From Macquaria australasica (lineage: Eukaryota; Chordata; Actinopteri; Centrarchiformes; Percichthyidae), in assembly GCA_005408345.1 (NCBI GenBank), contig SEMN01000328.1, forward strand, positions 442,001 to 506,000: a stretch of DNA of 64,000 nt. The letters run 5' to 3'. The translations under genes and the position numbers were made by a program. The notes beneath the pieces are model-generated. The model was not told the origin of the DNA. It was given only the letters and a program-made list of their open reading frames with translations, and ran no database searches. Position 1 is the stretch's first letter, and the number at the start of each line of letters is the position of its first letter. Positions 52,645 through 64,000 of this stretch are shown here, piece after piece.

Positions 52645-55600
52645 CTGGAGACGGGGGGTGGAGGATAAAAACATGGATTATTATGAGGGTTTAACCAATG
52701 AGGGCTCCTTTGAATACTGGCACTACTGACAGAGACTTTTTTTTAAATCAAATTGTACAGAACATAATTTGTTCACAGTGGGACACTAAAACTCATAAAC
52801 TTATACTATTGAACATTTTTTAGAGTTAGCAGCTTCCAAACCCCTTCATTGACACCACAACCTTCATGTTCCAAGTACACAAACTGTTTAAACTGGATGT
52901 CGTTTAAAAGTATTAGTTATATCAAAGTGGATATTGTTACGTTTTTCATACAACTGATCTACCAGACCACCTTATGTTGTATGTATTTGTTTCAACTATT
53001 TATTAGTTTCAGTTAACTATTTCAACTGTTTATTCCTTAATTTAGCTAACCATTTAAACCGTTTTTAGCAAACCGTTTCATCCATTACTTTAGCTAACTA
53101 TTTCAACAGTTTATCCATTACTCTTAGCTATCTGTTTAGTCCTCTCCAGTCCCTTGGTAAATAGTTTTCACACTCCCACTTGAAAAATGTACCGTTCATG
53201 TGTTATAGCTGACTCAATTAATATATATTTTTAGTCAAATCACAATTTGTATTTTTTCATATTTTTAGAGATACTCCCTGGTTGTGAATCAATGGACTAC
53301 ATGTTGCTGTGGTTGAGGAGGAGCCTCTGGCATATTGGCCAAGACAACATAAATATCTAAAAGGCTGATATCATTCATAATCAGTCCAATTCTGTTAGCA
53401 TCAGGTGTCATGTCACCAAACTGAAAACACTGCAGCCTACACAGCAGTTTTCTCAGCGTTTTACTAAGACCAGAATGTTTTAAACTTGCTCATAGTTCTG
53501 GGTTTGTACTGTCAGTGTGCACCTCCTTACCTCCACTCTCTATGAGAATGTCGAACAAGTCATCCATTTGCTGGCTGGTCGCCGTGGGAACCTGAAAAAA
53601 CAGTCAATGAGGTTGAGGGACTTGCGGCTGGTTCACCAAAAGCAAAACAATTCCTCAAGGCTGGAAAACTGAAAATCGACTCATACGTTTTTATGCTTTT
53701 TTGTATTCTGAAGGATACTGCAGCTGAGAACTGCTGGAGAAATGCACGACATAGTTTGAGTGGTGCCTAGTGGTGTGTTTGCTTGGGCTGTGGCTGGTAT
53801 GTATCTAACCTGTGAAACGTTGTTGACATGGAAGTTGCGGCTCTGTTTCACGGCCTCCTCATAGCGGGGAGGTTCTCTTGTCTTGGGAGGCTGAGTAACA
53901 AGGGAGGTGGGCTGAAGGATGAAGGTAGGCTGAGGAGAAGAAGACTGGAAGAATAAGAGGGAGATGGAGAAAATAAAGGCAGAATTAAGAACCTCTGTAT
54001 GAAGCAAACACTTCCAAGTTAGGTTGGGAAAATTGTTCAAATAAAATAGTAAATCATCTAAAAAAAACTCAGCACTGATACCTTATTAAAGGGTCCGTTG
54101 GAGATGTGGTTGGGTGAAGCCCGTGGAGAGACCCTGTTCTCTGGGGAGCTTCTCAGGAAACACTGGGTATTCATCTCAGGTCTAGTCTGATTCTCCAAAC
54201 CAGTGGTGTTATTGCACATAGTCAGAGCCTGTCAAGACACAAGACAGAGTCTCACATCAGTCCATCTTGTATCATGGGATTGACATCATCTTAACAGCAA
54301 GATGGATATAAAAAGACACAAAAATCCCATTCAAAAACCGAAAAAATTAAGCTGTTGTTATAACGGAGGAACTGACAGTACATATTTTTACATGAGATAT
54401 GATCATGACTAATACAAAAATTGTTGATAGTAAACATGACACCTGACACTACAAAATAAGAGTACTAGTTGTGGTAAAAGATATCATGTCTCACACCTAC
54501 TATTGAAACAAATAGAGCAACATTTTTGACAATCAATTAATTGTCACAAGTTGTTTTTCAAGCAAAAATGTTCTAACACTCTTTGCGTTTGTGAGGCTTT
54601 GCTGAGTTTCTCTGTTTTACATCATTATAAATTAAATATCTTTGGGTTATGGGCTGTTCATTGGATATAACAATCAATTTGAAGATGTCACCTTAATCTC
54701 TGGGAAACAGTTTTGAGCATTTTCCACTATTTTCTGAGATTCGGTAGTCCAAACAATGAATCAATTAGTAAAAAATCGTTAGTTGCAGTTCTATCAACTA
54801 CAGCAGTACTTTTACAGTTATCATCATCATAGGGCACATTACAAGAGTTTAGGGTTGTTTTATACACATCAAGAACACACAGGACAGTGATGGAGAAGCA
54901 CTGTTGTTTTAGGCAGGGCAAAATGCCACATTAGCAAAAGTCATTGTAGCACAATTTCTCACAGAAATGCAACTAGTTATACGGTTTGACTGACCTGTAG
55001 CAATTGGTTGTGGTTGGCTGACTGCTGGCTGGGTGCCGTCTCCATCTTAGTGGTTTGCAACTGAGAAACTGAGGCCTGGACCAGGCCCGGATTTGAGACT
55101 GTGGCCTGAAGAAGAGGCTGAGATAAGGGGAAACGGTGTGAGAACATCGTTCTGCAAGACGACTCTGAGTCTACACATCCTGTTTTCTAACATAGTCTGT
55201 CTTGTCATCATTAAAACTAAGCTGAATTTGTAAACACGCTCCAACAGTTTGACACCACAACACATTATGTCACTCTACTTTATCTCACCTGCAGGCTGAC
55301 AGTGGTGCTTGGCAGCTGGATTGCAGTAGCATTGTTGGGTAGTGAGACTGGGAGGAGGATCTGAGTTCCAGCCTGTCCAGTCCTGGTCAGCAGAGTCTGA
55401 GGTTGACCAGATGTGGTTAACAAGGTCTGAGGCTGACCCAGCACCTGGGACACCCTACCTGTGTGGCTGATGAAGAACTGCTGCAGGCTGGCGGCTGCGG
55501 GTTGGGACTGGGGCTGGGTCTGGAATTTGGGACTTCTTTGTGACTGGGGGAGCAGCTGCGGGCTGGCGGTTACTTGGGGCTGGGCTTGGGTTTGGATCTG

Positions 55601-57298
55601 GGTGATGAGCTGGGTTTGGGTCTGGAGCTGGAGTGCATTGCCAGAAGAAACAGTCACATCCTCCAACTTGACCACTGTTGGCAGGGGGGAGAGAGCCTGG
55701 GAGCCCAGGATAGAGTTTTGAATTGTAGCGGGAGTGGATGAACAGTTTGACAGGACTGTACCCTCCATTTTTACTACATTTGAGTTCAGGACAGTAGGAA
55801 CAGGGTTCATGGCAGGTACGGAGGTGAGTTTGGGGGATACAGAGGCAGAGTCAGAGGTGCTGGCCTTCTTCTCCACCTCCAGCTGCATCTTCAGCTCCTC
55901 CACCAGCCTCTGCTCCTGCTCCAGCTTCCTCATCAACTCTTCTATCTGCCGCTCCTTCTCATGGAGCCTCCTGTCCTTTTCCTCCGGGACTTGGAAAGAC
56001 GGGAGAGGTGAGGACCGTGGACCTGCCCAGCCAGAACTAACCATTTGTGTGTCAGAAGGAGTCTCAGACATGCCTGCATCCTGCTGGAGGGTAGAGGGAT
56101 CATTGGGAATGGGTGAGACCGGAGGTGTGGAGTTCATGTTCTCTGGAGCCACCTGCTGGACTGGAAGGACTATAGCAGGGGTGGTAGTGTTGGTGGTGAC
56201 CTCCATGGCGACGGAGGAGAGGGTGGCAGTGGCATGAACGGTGGTAGGAGCAGAGATGCTGGGATTATCCTGGAAAGGCTTCAGTCTTTCTATCAGATCG
56301 GTCTTTGTTCCTGACACAGGGAGGCCACGCAGCTTTAGCTCCAGTTTTAGCTCCGCCACCTAGACAAATATGAACATCATCATTTCATTGATTTTGGACT
56401 GGTTAAAAAGACTGATACCACTCTCATGAGAGTTGTATCGATCTTCTTACCTAACTCTCAGCAAGAAAGAGGATTTACCAAATTGACAAACTATTCCTTT
56501 AAGTTCTGGTGTGTAACTACTGTTTAAAAAATGTGTAGCTGCATAAAGGCCATCCTATAGGTTAAAGATGACTTCTGTCACAGCTGATGCTTCTCACAAA
56601 CGCTTTTGGGTTTACTCGGTTGCTCTGTGTTTTCATTTTGCTTGTGGCAAAAACAGAGCTACTACTGAATTTTAAATATTTTTTAATCTAATGCAACTTT
56701 GAGAAAAAAAGATTTGAAATTGACAAATGATAAATGCTTTATAAAAACATCCTAAATGACTAGACAAAACCTTGTGAGATCTCATGTGGTCTGTCAGATT
56801 TTTACAAAAACATTCTTGTATTTGCTGTTTAAGATCTTACTACAGTTTAGTTTTAACAGCTGAGTAATTACTCCCTTTAGTCTACAAGTATAACTTTGAT
56901 TTCTAAACTGCTGGGGCATGCTGTCCCAAGCTACAAGGGCGAGGGGTTTGCCCGTACAAGTGGGCTTCCAAATACCTTCATCTCCTCCAGGTTGGCAGGC
57001 AAGACTCCTGGCTTGCGGTTTGAGAGCGAGTTGTTTGGGCGAGCCGAGGCTGAAGGCACAGGGGGAGGTGGAGGTGCAGTGGGCAAAGACACCATGATGG
57101 AGGTTGGCAGGCTGCTGGCGCTGCTGCTCTGACCCTCGGCCACAGGTCTGGAGAGAGAAATAGACACAAAAAGATGAGGTTGTTATTTCAGGAAATCATT
57201 TACACTACTTCCGTATCCATATGAGAAACAGAAAAAGAGGAAGAAGAGGTGTCAGAAAGAGGTAAGGTGGACAAAGGAGTATTATTGGAGAGATCACT

Positions 57299-57348
<50 letters not shown>

Positions 57349-60300
57349 GAAAGAGAGGAAATCTGTTCCCAATATGAACAGACCATCCATCCTGTGCCCT
57401 GCGCCTCACTAACAAAGCCAGTCAACCAAACCGCAGTTCAAAAGGAGTCTGGCCATGCCGCCGCTGTGATGACAATGAAAACAGCAGCTGGGGAAACAAC
57501 ATCCTGTTAGTTATTCATATGATTAGATGCAGAGTTGTTATTGGAAACTAGCTAATGGCCCTCTGGGTCGTTGAAAACAACAATATTTTGCCAGCTTTCA
57601 GGCATTTGTCTGATAAAGAGTTATGGAGGCGAGCAAAGCCACTTCAGAGGGAAAAAGACATTTTTTACACAACATACAATAGTGGTGGAGGCCTGAAAAC
57701 GTAAACTCATAAACCTCTGTGATATAAGTAGAAATTAAACAATACGATTACTATTTTTTCTTATTAGTTCTAATGTCTTATGTACGTACTTGAGTGGTGC
57801 TGGTAATATCGTCTGGTAGTTGTAGTGCTGTTGTTGCTGGCTGAGGATCTGCAGCTGGAGGAACAGCTGCTGTTGCTGTAGTAGTCGGGCATAAGAGGAG
57901 TCCATGGGTGCTTCACTGGCCTCCTGCTTCTGGTCTGGGGGTACATACTGGTGGTACTTGAGCTTTTTCACCCTGGACTTAGGCTCTTTGCCCTTCTTAC
58001 TGCGGCTCTTCTCTGAGGGCGACCTTTGCTGGCTTTGCTGTTGTGGGAGGAAAACAGGAAAACATACGGTTTGTCCAGCAGCATTCAAATATCACAGAAA
58101 GAGGTGATATTATGTTTAGAGGTAGGGGGGGACAAAAATGCTCTTACTTTCACCAGTGTTGGGCCTGGTTTTGAAGGAGCAGCTGTGGTGACTGGCTGCG
58201 CGGGAGTGACAGCTGGGCGGCTGGCAGGCGGTTCATTGGTAGAGATCACTTTCACAAAGTCTGTTGTTGCTTGTGTAGCAACTGGGAAGGTCTGAAGAAG
58301 CACAAGAAAAATACACTTAGAACTGCAAAGCCAAAATCATACACAAACACCAGTGTTACTAGTCCTGTATCTGACCTGCAGCACAGTGGTGGGTGGTGTG
58401 GATGGTGTGGGTGGTGGTGGTGGCAGTTGTGCTGGAGCTGGAGAGGGCGTCTCTGGCACTTTGCTCTCCGAGGGAGACGGGACAGAACTCTGAGACTCCT
58501 GGCTGGCCGGCTGCTCTGGGGACAGGGCTTCGCTGCTGTCTTCATTCACCACCTTGTAATAATTCACCTGTCCCACTGAGACAACAACAACAAGTCCAGT
58601 ACTTAACCACTTTTTTTTTTTATCTCTTTACACATCATTTCTCTCCAATTCCCTGCGTGGTCGATCAAACAAAGACCGCTTCCCGATAGTGTCCATTAGG
58701 GCAGAAATGCTCTGAAAGCACTGGTTGTCTAATATGACAACATTATATTATTTTACCATCACTGCTCCCCTGTCTCTTACCAATGATGGCCTGTTTAAGG
58801 CTGGAATCCACCGGCAGGATGTTTTTCTCTATCAGCTCGATGGGGCCGGGTCTCTGGGCGATCTTCTCGTTCAGGTTGTCGGCCAGCCGGGCCCTCTTCA
58901 GCCTCATCTGGGTGGCCTGCAGTGAGGGTTCTGCTCCAGTCTCTGAGGAAGGAAAAACATGTCACACACAGAATATATATTATATTAGGGCTGCTCGATT
59001 ACGGCAAAAATCTTAAATCACGATTTTTTAATACAATTACTCATTGACTTTGTAAACATCAGACATTAATTGAACTTTTTCAATTCTTTTTAACAGTGGT
59101 TTTCCTTAAACTTTTAGTGTTGTGGTGGAAAATGTCGAGGGGGCTTTACTTTTCTGTTTTTTGTTCCTTTATTGTTTGCTTTGTGATTGAATTTCAGGTT
59201 ATTAAACAAATTGGACGTATTGCCTTGTGGTGCAGGCACCACCGTGTAACAAATCTTGCACAGTACACAGTAATACTTGCAGTATTTTCAATCTTTTTAT
59301 TCCAGTGCTTTATTTAAAAAGGTCCACAGGGAACACTAGATCATTCTATAAGTGTACATAGTGAGAACTAGACATTCACCAGTACCTTGCAGGATGTGCA
59401 TCCTGACCAGCTCTGCTCTCTCTGGACGGCTGCGAATCTTGTGCTTGAGGAAATTCTCAGTCTAAAGAGAAAGAGACACAGAACAGTCAGTAAATCATCA
59501 AAATTTTCATGTCATGTTCTTTTCTGCTGCACTGAGCAACAGAAGTCCAGTCCAAAAGTTGCATTTCCCTTCCTTCTCAAGTCCACATTTAGCACTTTAT
59601 TTCCAAACTGGGTGGCTTACCCTGGCTCTCTCCAAGCTGCGAATCTGCCCATGGAAAGCTGCCGGGCTCTTCAGAGCTGCAATACATAACAGTTTCATTT
59701 GTACAAGTTTAGAGTCAAATGATCTAGATGAAAAAAAATAAAGCAAACATGTTTATTATCTCAGCTATCAGGGTTCAGTTCAGTTTGTTATCATATTCCC
59801 ACCCACACCACATTAGCTTTTCGGTGAGTGATACACAACTGGCAGTGCTGATACTCACGTGGCATGATGCCCTGCTCCACCAGCTGCTCCCGGGTTCGCC
59901 TTTGCTGAAGCCTCAACTGCAGGACTGGAAAAAAGGAAAAAACATATTAGAAAAGAAAAACAGAGGCAGTTTTTTGTGGGGAGCATTTCGCCTTTATTGA
60001 CAGTGACAGCAGAGAGAGAGAGGCTGACATGCAGCAAAGAGCCAGGGCCGGCCTCGAACCCGGGCCGCTGCGGTAAGGACTCAGCCTTCATACGTGGTAC
60101 GCGCTCAACCACGTGAGCTACCGGGGCGCCCAAAACAAGGGCATTTTGATTGTAATGTGAAGTAGAAAAAAAAGACAGATGAGGTAGTATATAAAAATAA
60201 AATAGGGAAGTAAATGAGATCAAACTGAGATGACAACCACATACTAAAACTTCTCATCACCCCCTGATGTATCACTCACATCCTGCTGTCATTTGGTTGA

Positions 60301-60976
60301 TGACATATGATGACATTCTATAAGGGGCATTTTGCACTCAGAGCTCAGGTCTTAAGTTATCTGACCAGTTGACCACATTTGTCTAAACACTGGTTACACA
60401 GTTCACAGTAGTGTGGTGAACCTATACCAGCTACTCCTACGCCGGCATTAAAAGCCTGCAGAGGAGACTTTAGCTCGAAACAGTCTGTCCTATCTTGTAG
60501 GATTTTGTTTACAACCAGTATAAAACCATTACATTTTTATCTTCTGCACTATTTTTTATGTCTTAGATTGTAATTTTACTTGCGTACTTGTGTAGCTTCA
60601 ATCCTGAGAGCTACCTAGTACAAATTCAGTCCACAGTAGCTGTTTAAGGATGGTGTTTCATTCTGTTTCCCCAAACAAAAACGACAGTACACGGCAAAGT
60701 CGGACATGCACCGCCAAAATACTAGATATTATTTCATTATCGTTTATTCCATCTCTACATTTCCTTCTGTTAAAACGGTGTGTGTTGAAGTGATTATCAG
60801 CGCCTCTCGTAAAATATGTTTTATTAACCCTCCAGAACTCCAGGACAAGCAGGCAACAGCATTAGCTCACCTGAGTTGAGCAATCAGCATGACAATAACA
60901 ACAAAGGAGAGGAGCGCTCACCTGCTCTGAACCCAGTGCGGCAGTCACTGAGTGTTTCTACCTCCATACAGGCCAT
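52130..60976 (-). CDS. mrtfb: Myocardin-related transcription factor B (MKL2)
   Basis: Fifteen coding exons on the minus strand: 60976-60922, 59924-59859, 59676-59621, 59461-59386, 58942-58781, 58575-58376, 58291-58148, 58037-57790, 57147-56976, 56359-55289, 55117-54995, 54228-54081, 53944-53810, 53591-53531, 52644-52130. All junctions are GT-AG and phase-compatible except that exon 12 is one base too long. The encoded protein is about 1076 residues. Domains: RPEL actin-binding motifs at about 19-43, 62-84 and 106-128; basic region 259-280 (SRVKKLKYHQY); Gln-rich 300-325; SAP domain 386-424 (LKLRGLPVSGTKTDLIERL); leucine zipper 519-558; C-terminal activation domain ending LQLHWD. MRTFB rather than MRTFA is indicated by NITTLPV, SRPPPQIQVAP and NQLEAFLERTL. 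Family role: G-actin holds it in the cytoplasm; when released it enters the nucleus and co-activates SRF. It converges on the LITAF-domain gene. Confidence 0.95.
54081..54228 (-). CDS. mrtfb: mrtfb exon 12, carrying an apparent frameshift
   Basis: Entering in phase 0 from the previous exon, translation reads ALTMCNNTTGLENQTRT and then meets TGA at 54177-54175. The +1 frame from about codon 3 onward is open (EPEMNTQCFLRSSPENR ... HISNGPFNK) and leaves in the phase the next exon needs. The exon is 148 bp where 147 would keep the frame. Either the assembly has one extra base between about 54224 and 54177 or this allele is broken. No alternative acceptor in the exon repairs the phase. Confidence 0.75.
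54515..54800 (-). repeat. Inverted copy of the same repeat in an mrtfb intron
   Basis: GACAATCAATTAATTGTCAC near the start and GAAGATGTCACCTTAATCTC, CTGGGAAACAG near the end match the reverse complement of the copy at 29.3-29.6 kb, though more diverged. Confidence 0.5.
55289..56359 (-). CDS. mrtfb: mrtfb exon 10: SAP core, leucine zipper and Gln-rich region
   Basis: A 1,071-bp uninterrupted exon of 357 codons, in phase 0 at both ends. It begins VAELKLELKLRGLPVSG, completing the SAP domain begun in the previous exon (LPANLEEMK). The heptad stretch EEKDRRLHEKERQIEELM and LEQEQRLVEELKMQLEVE is the dimerisation zipper. The rest is low-complexity Gln/Thr/Val/Pro with repeated QPQTLLT words. Confidence 0.95.
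56410..56506 (-). mobile_element. Terminal fragment of the fold-back repeat in an mrtfb intron
   Basis: GATACCACTCTCATGAGAGT, a spacer, then CTAACTCTCAGCAAGAAAG and CAAACTATTCCTTTAAGT match the outer end of the same family in reverse orientation. It lies just upstream of the SAP exon acceptor. Confidence 0.5.
57301..57344. repeat. AG microsatellite in an mrtfb intron
   Basis: 22 AG units, i.e. CT on the transcribed sense strand, in the intron between exons 8 and 9. It sits about 150 bp upstream of the exon-9 acceptor. Confidence 0.95.
58985..59330 (+). mobile_element. Dispersed repeat in an mrtfb intron
   Basis: It begins TTAGGGCTGCTCGATTACGG followed by CAAAAATCTTAAATCACGAT, a motif I recognise at the end of a very common teleost repeat. 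The other boundary is approximate. It ends about 55 bp from exon 4 of mrtfb. Confidence 0.5.
59985..60135 (-). mobile_element. tRNA-derived SINE in mrtfb intron 1
   Basis: Read on the minus strand, it starts GGCGCCCCGGTAGCTCACGT with an A-box-like TAGCTCACGTGG, followed by a B-box-like GGTTCGAGGCC and a body ending in GACAGTGACTGTCAATAAAGG-like sequence. This is the promoter layout of a tRNA-derived SINE. No intact tRNA cloverleaf is supported, so I do not call a tRNA gene. Confidence 0.65.
60922..60976 (-). CDS. mrtfb: mrtfb first coding exon (short N-terminus)
   Basis: The ATG at 60976 opens MACMEVETLSDCRTGFRA and the exon ends in phase 1 at a GTGAGC donor, joining precisely to VLQLRLQQRRTREQL in the next exon. 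MRTF genes commonly use several alternative first exons; this would be a short form. Longer N-terminal exons could lie beyond 64 kb. I rely on frame and splice-site fit, so this exon is less certain than the others. Confidence 0.65.
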
Positions 60977-63900
60977 TGTCTGAGACTCCTAGCCCATAGA
61001 ACAGTCCAAAATACAATTAAGCCATTTGTTCCCACGGTGACAGCCTTTGTATTAACGCCCGAAGTATGTAGCTTATAGTCATATCCTATCAGCCGCAGTG
61101 CAACATGATCAACTGAATGATAAGTGTTCTAAGAATTACAGAGAAGCAACTTTGGGCCCGTCCTCTATTTCTCTACCCCTCCCTGACTCTGTTTTTTTTT
61201 TTTCAGTCACAACACCCTCCTCCTCCTCTACTCTCACTTCCCTCTCTCACTCAGCCAGTTTGGGATGGGTTATTTTCTGGCTGTAGGCACCAACACAGCC
61301 TGATGTGGAGGACTGCACTGGTTCCTTGTAACTACTGAAGAGCAGTCGAGAGACTGAGTCAGCACTGACAAAAGGACAATAACAACTACATCTTCAAGCT
61401 GAAAAGACGAGCTTGTGGCAACGACACAAGTGTCACAAGAAAGTGTCACATTAACTAGGAGCAGATTTGCACAAATTAAATACCGACTATAAGTAAAGAC
61501 ACTTCACAGGAAGGGACACGTCAAAACTTACAGTGAAATACAAGCTCTCTTGCTCCAACAGGAAACAGCTGGCTTCACCAACTTCACATCTTTTGTCTCT
61601 CTCATCTCTCTGGTGTCCATTCATTATTGTCACAGACATATGAAGTAAACATAAACTGAGTGCAACTCTTTCTCCCGGGGTAAGACCACCGATTGCATTA
61701 CCTCAGTGGATAAGCAGAACTGTCCTACGTCAAAATGTCATAACCTTTTTGTGTACTTTGACTGGGAATACTGCTGTGGTCAAACATTTACAGAAGTAAA
61801 TGCAGAAAATCTACTCTGACTCAGTAAACAGTTGGAGGAAGGTATGCAGTGGGGACATGTTTGTTTAAGGTGATACATACAGACTTCCAGTCAGTGGCAT
61901 TGTCCTAAATTCCTCTGGGAAATGCTGCTCAGCCTGATAAACACATGCTGACCTGTAACCTGAGCAGTCTGAGGGGAGAGGTGGCTGACACGACTGAACT
62001 GTTGATGCACACACAGCCAGTCAGCAGGGCAATGGAGGAAACATAGGGTTGCATAAAAATGTGTCCACCTTTCACCTGCAGTCAAAATGTGAGCTTTTTA
62101 AATATTATTTAGAGGTGGATTGGGTCAAAGGTAGCTGATCAAATGAAAAATCAGTGGTATAAAAAGGACAACCAGGAATGACATGTTTGCAGACTTGACG
62201 CTCGACATTATTAGAAATACACTTATTTGTTTTCTTGTCAAGAGTTAGGTGAGAAGAATGACACCACTTTCATATAGACCAAATGAAGCTGGAGCCAGCC
62301 TGTTAGCTTAGCTTAGCATAAAGACTGGAAACAGAAGTAAACAACTAGCCTAGCTCTGTTCAAAGGTAACAGAATCTGCCTGCCAGCACCTCTAAAGCTC
62401 GCTAATTAACAGGTTGCATCTCGTTTGTTTAATCAGTACAAAAACAAGTGTAAAAACATCACCGTGAGGTTACCAGGCAACCAGACTCCAGGAAGTCACT
62501 GCACTCGGCCAAGAAACAGTCCCGCAGATAACCCCCCCCGTTAATCTGCAGTGTTAATTAGCAAGCTTTAGAGGTGTTGGTAGGCAGAATTTGTTACCTT
62601 TGAACAGAACTAAGCTAGTTGTTTCCATCTGTTTCCAGTCTTTATGCTAAGCTACTTCTAAGATAGCTCTAGCTTCATATTTAACGAGCGAATTAGTGTA
62701 TTTCCAAAATGTCGCACTATTCCTTTAAAGCGACCTGATAAAAGTACAAAGTAAGAAAGAAAAAAAAAACACTTTGTTGCCTTACTTTTCAACTCTATGT
62801 TAACAAAAATAAATCATCTGACAATAATCACTGTAACACTAATGCATAGACAACCAGAGACCTCAGAGTGTGTGACATTCTAATGGAGACTGACACGTTT
62901 CTGAGTTGCAACAGAAACACTTTTAACAGAGTTAAATACATCGCTAAACCCAGATAGGTGCAACAGGGAGGGTGTGTGCACCCACCCATGACTTTGGCCG
63001 TTTAAAGACTCAATTCCAAAAATAATTCAAATGCATCAGTACAGTTGCGATGGACTTCCTGTATAACAGAGAAAGCAGGCTATATAGAGTTAATTACAGG
63101 CAGCATTCACTATTTATAAACTTCTCAAAATTCTGTAGATGGAAGTTTGCTTCCTGGAAAGTAGCAGATTATCATTTGGAGATCCTATTTTAGTCTAAAA
63201 GTTTGGCAATATAAACATAATAATCAACAGTGAATGACATAAGGACATAAAATGATTGTCTGCAAAGGTTTCAGGCTTCATTCATTTATCAAGATGATTA
63301 AGTGACTCAGTCTTTGCTTTAACTTTTGATTATCTTTTGTCTCTAGCTGTGAGCTCCTTTATCCTCGTGGCAGACTTTTGCTGTTATCAATAACCTTATT
63401 GATTTCACATCATAGGCTACCTCTTACTGGCCAGACTCTCATTCCCTTTCACAACCAACTCACAGCCCTGAGTCTTGATGTACCCATCTGCTGACAGAGC
63501 AGCACTCCAGTTCTCCCCCTCTCTCCCTGCAGACTCTCTAGAGAGCTACAGCCTCCTGCCCCACACGACTGAAGTGGTCTCAGACACTCAGACCTGTCAT
63601 GATGGTAGACAGATTAACACCTGCATGTTAAAACCAATATGAGAGAGAGGACTGTCTGTGGTTGGCAAAGTGCTGGTGGATGGCTCAGAGGGTGGAAAGT
63701 ATGAGGTGTGTGTTCTCACTGGAGGGGAAATGACAAAAGCCAAGATGATGAGTGGGTGCTACTACTGTTGACATTCCACAGAAATTTTCCACCGTCAACA
63801 CATCAAGACTTAGTGTGCTCTCCTGCTGACAGCAGCAGCCACCGCGCACGACAGCACAAAGTCCTACAATTATCCAAAACTTGTTTAATCCAGCCTGGTA

Positions 63901-64000
63901 CATTTCTGGCTGAACACCCTGCGTTTGTTGACTGTATCTGACAAATGAAGATTTTTCTGAGCACGGCGATCAATATTGCAGTGATTATTTGCACTGAACT
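60977..64000. other. 5' region of mrtfb
   Basis: Upstream DNA, or a 5' intron if longer mrtfb isoforms begin beyond the window. No supported exon besides the one ending at 60976, and no CpG island. The fold-back repeat at 62.2-62.7 kb is the only clear element. Confidence 0.5.
62208..62729. mobile_element. Fold-back (MITE-like) repeat, near full length
   Basis: The left arm (CTCGACATTATTAGAAATAC, then GTTAGCTTAGCTTAGCATAA and AAAGACTGGAAACAG) recurs in inverted form in the right arm (62550-62729, CTGTTTCCAGTCTTTATGCT and CCAAAATGTCGCACTATTCC). I recognise this as an abundant dispersed element of percomorph fish. Related fragments occur at 46338-46555 and 56410-56506. Confidence 0.7.

Noticed and set aside
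55734..56237. 167-residue plus-strand frame
   Set aside because: Antisense shadow of the large mrtfb exon 10, which has clear SAP and leucine-zipper motifs on the other strand.
60040..60130. Possible tRNA gene on the minus strand
   Set aside because: A- and B-box-like words are present but no cloverleaf or anticodon arm can be assembled; it is the head of a SINE.

Overview
This is a vertebrate nuclear window, almost certainly from a ray-finned fish and probably a percomorph teleost. The evidence is spliced genes with GT-AG introns, abundant (CA)n, (CT)n and (TA)n microsatellites, and several dispersed repeats that I recognise as common in percomorph genomes. There are no bacterial features (no operons, no ribosome binding sites). 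About 10 kb, mostly exons and likely untranslated regions, belongs to four genes; the rest is intron and intergenic DNA.

Layout: (1) 5.4-9.85 kb, minus strand: foxj1, a forkhead factor for motile cilia, with two coding exons, a probable 5' non-coding exon and a probable 1.7 kb 3'UTR. (2) 13.9-32.6 kb, plus strand: ubald1, a small UBA-like protein with three coding exons split by a 15 kb intron. foxj1 and ubald1 are divergently arranged about 4.6 kb apart. (3) 32.6-44.4 kb: a gene-poor interval with microsatellites, a teleost dispersed repeat and a 1.17 kb DNA transposon that has terminal inverted repeats, an 8-bp target duplication and a degenerate THAP-like reading frame. (4) 44.4-47.2 kb, plus strand: a five-exon LITAF-domain gene with an unusual coiled-coil N-terminal half. 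(5) 48.1-61.0 kb, minus strand: mrtfb (MKL2), an actin-sensing coactivator of SRF. Fifteen coding exons carry three RPEL motifs, a basic region, SAP domain, leucine zipper and C-terminal activation domain. It converges on the LITAF-domain gene. (6) 61-64 kb: upstream or 5' intronic DNA of mrtfb, with a folded repeat.

ubald1, a LITAF-family gene and mrtfb correspond to human chromosome 16p13, whereas human FOXJ1 sits on 17q25 beside UBALD2. The window therefore mixes two human linkage groups. The genes do not form a pathway.

Most notable points: all three frames of one mrtfb exon (54081-54228) are interrupted, and one extra base explains it exactly; the THAP-bearing transposon relic at 34.2-35.4 kb; and the atypical LITAF protein. 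I found no CRISPR array, rRNA, tRNA gene or intact viral gene.
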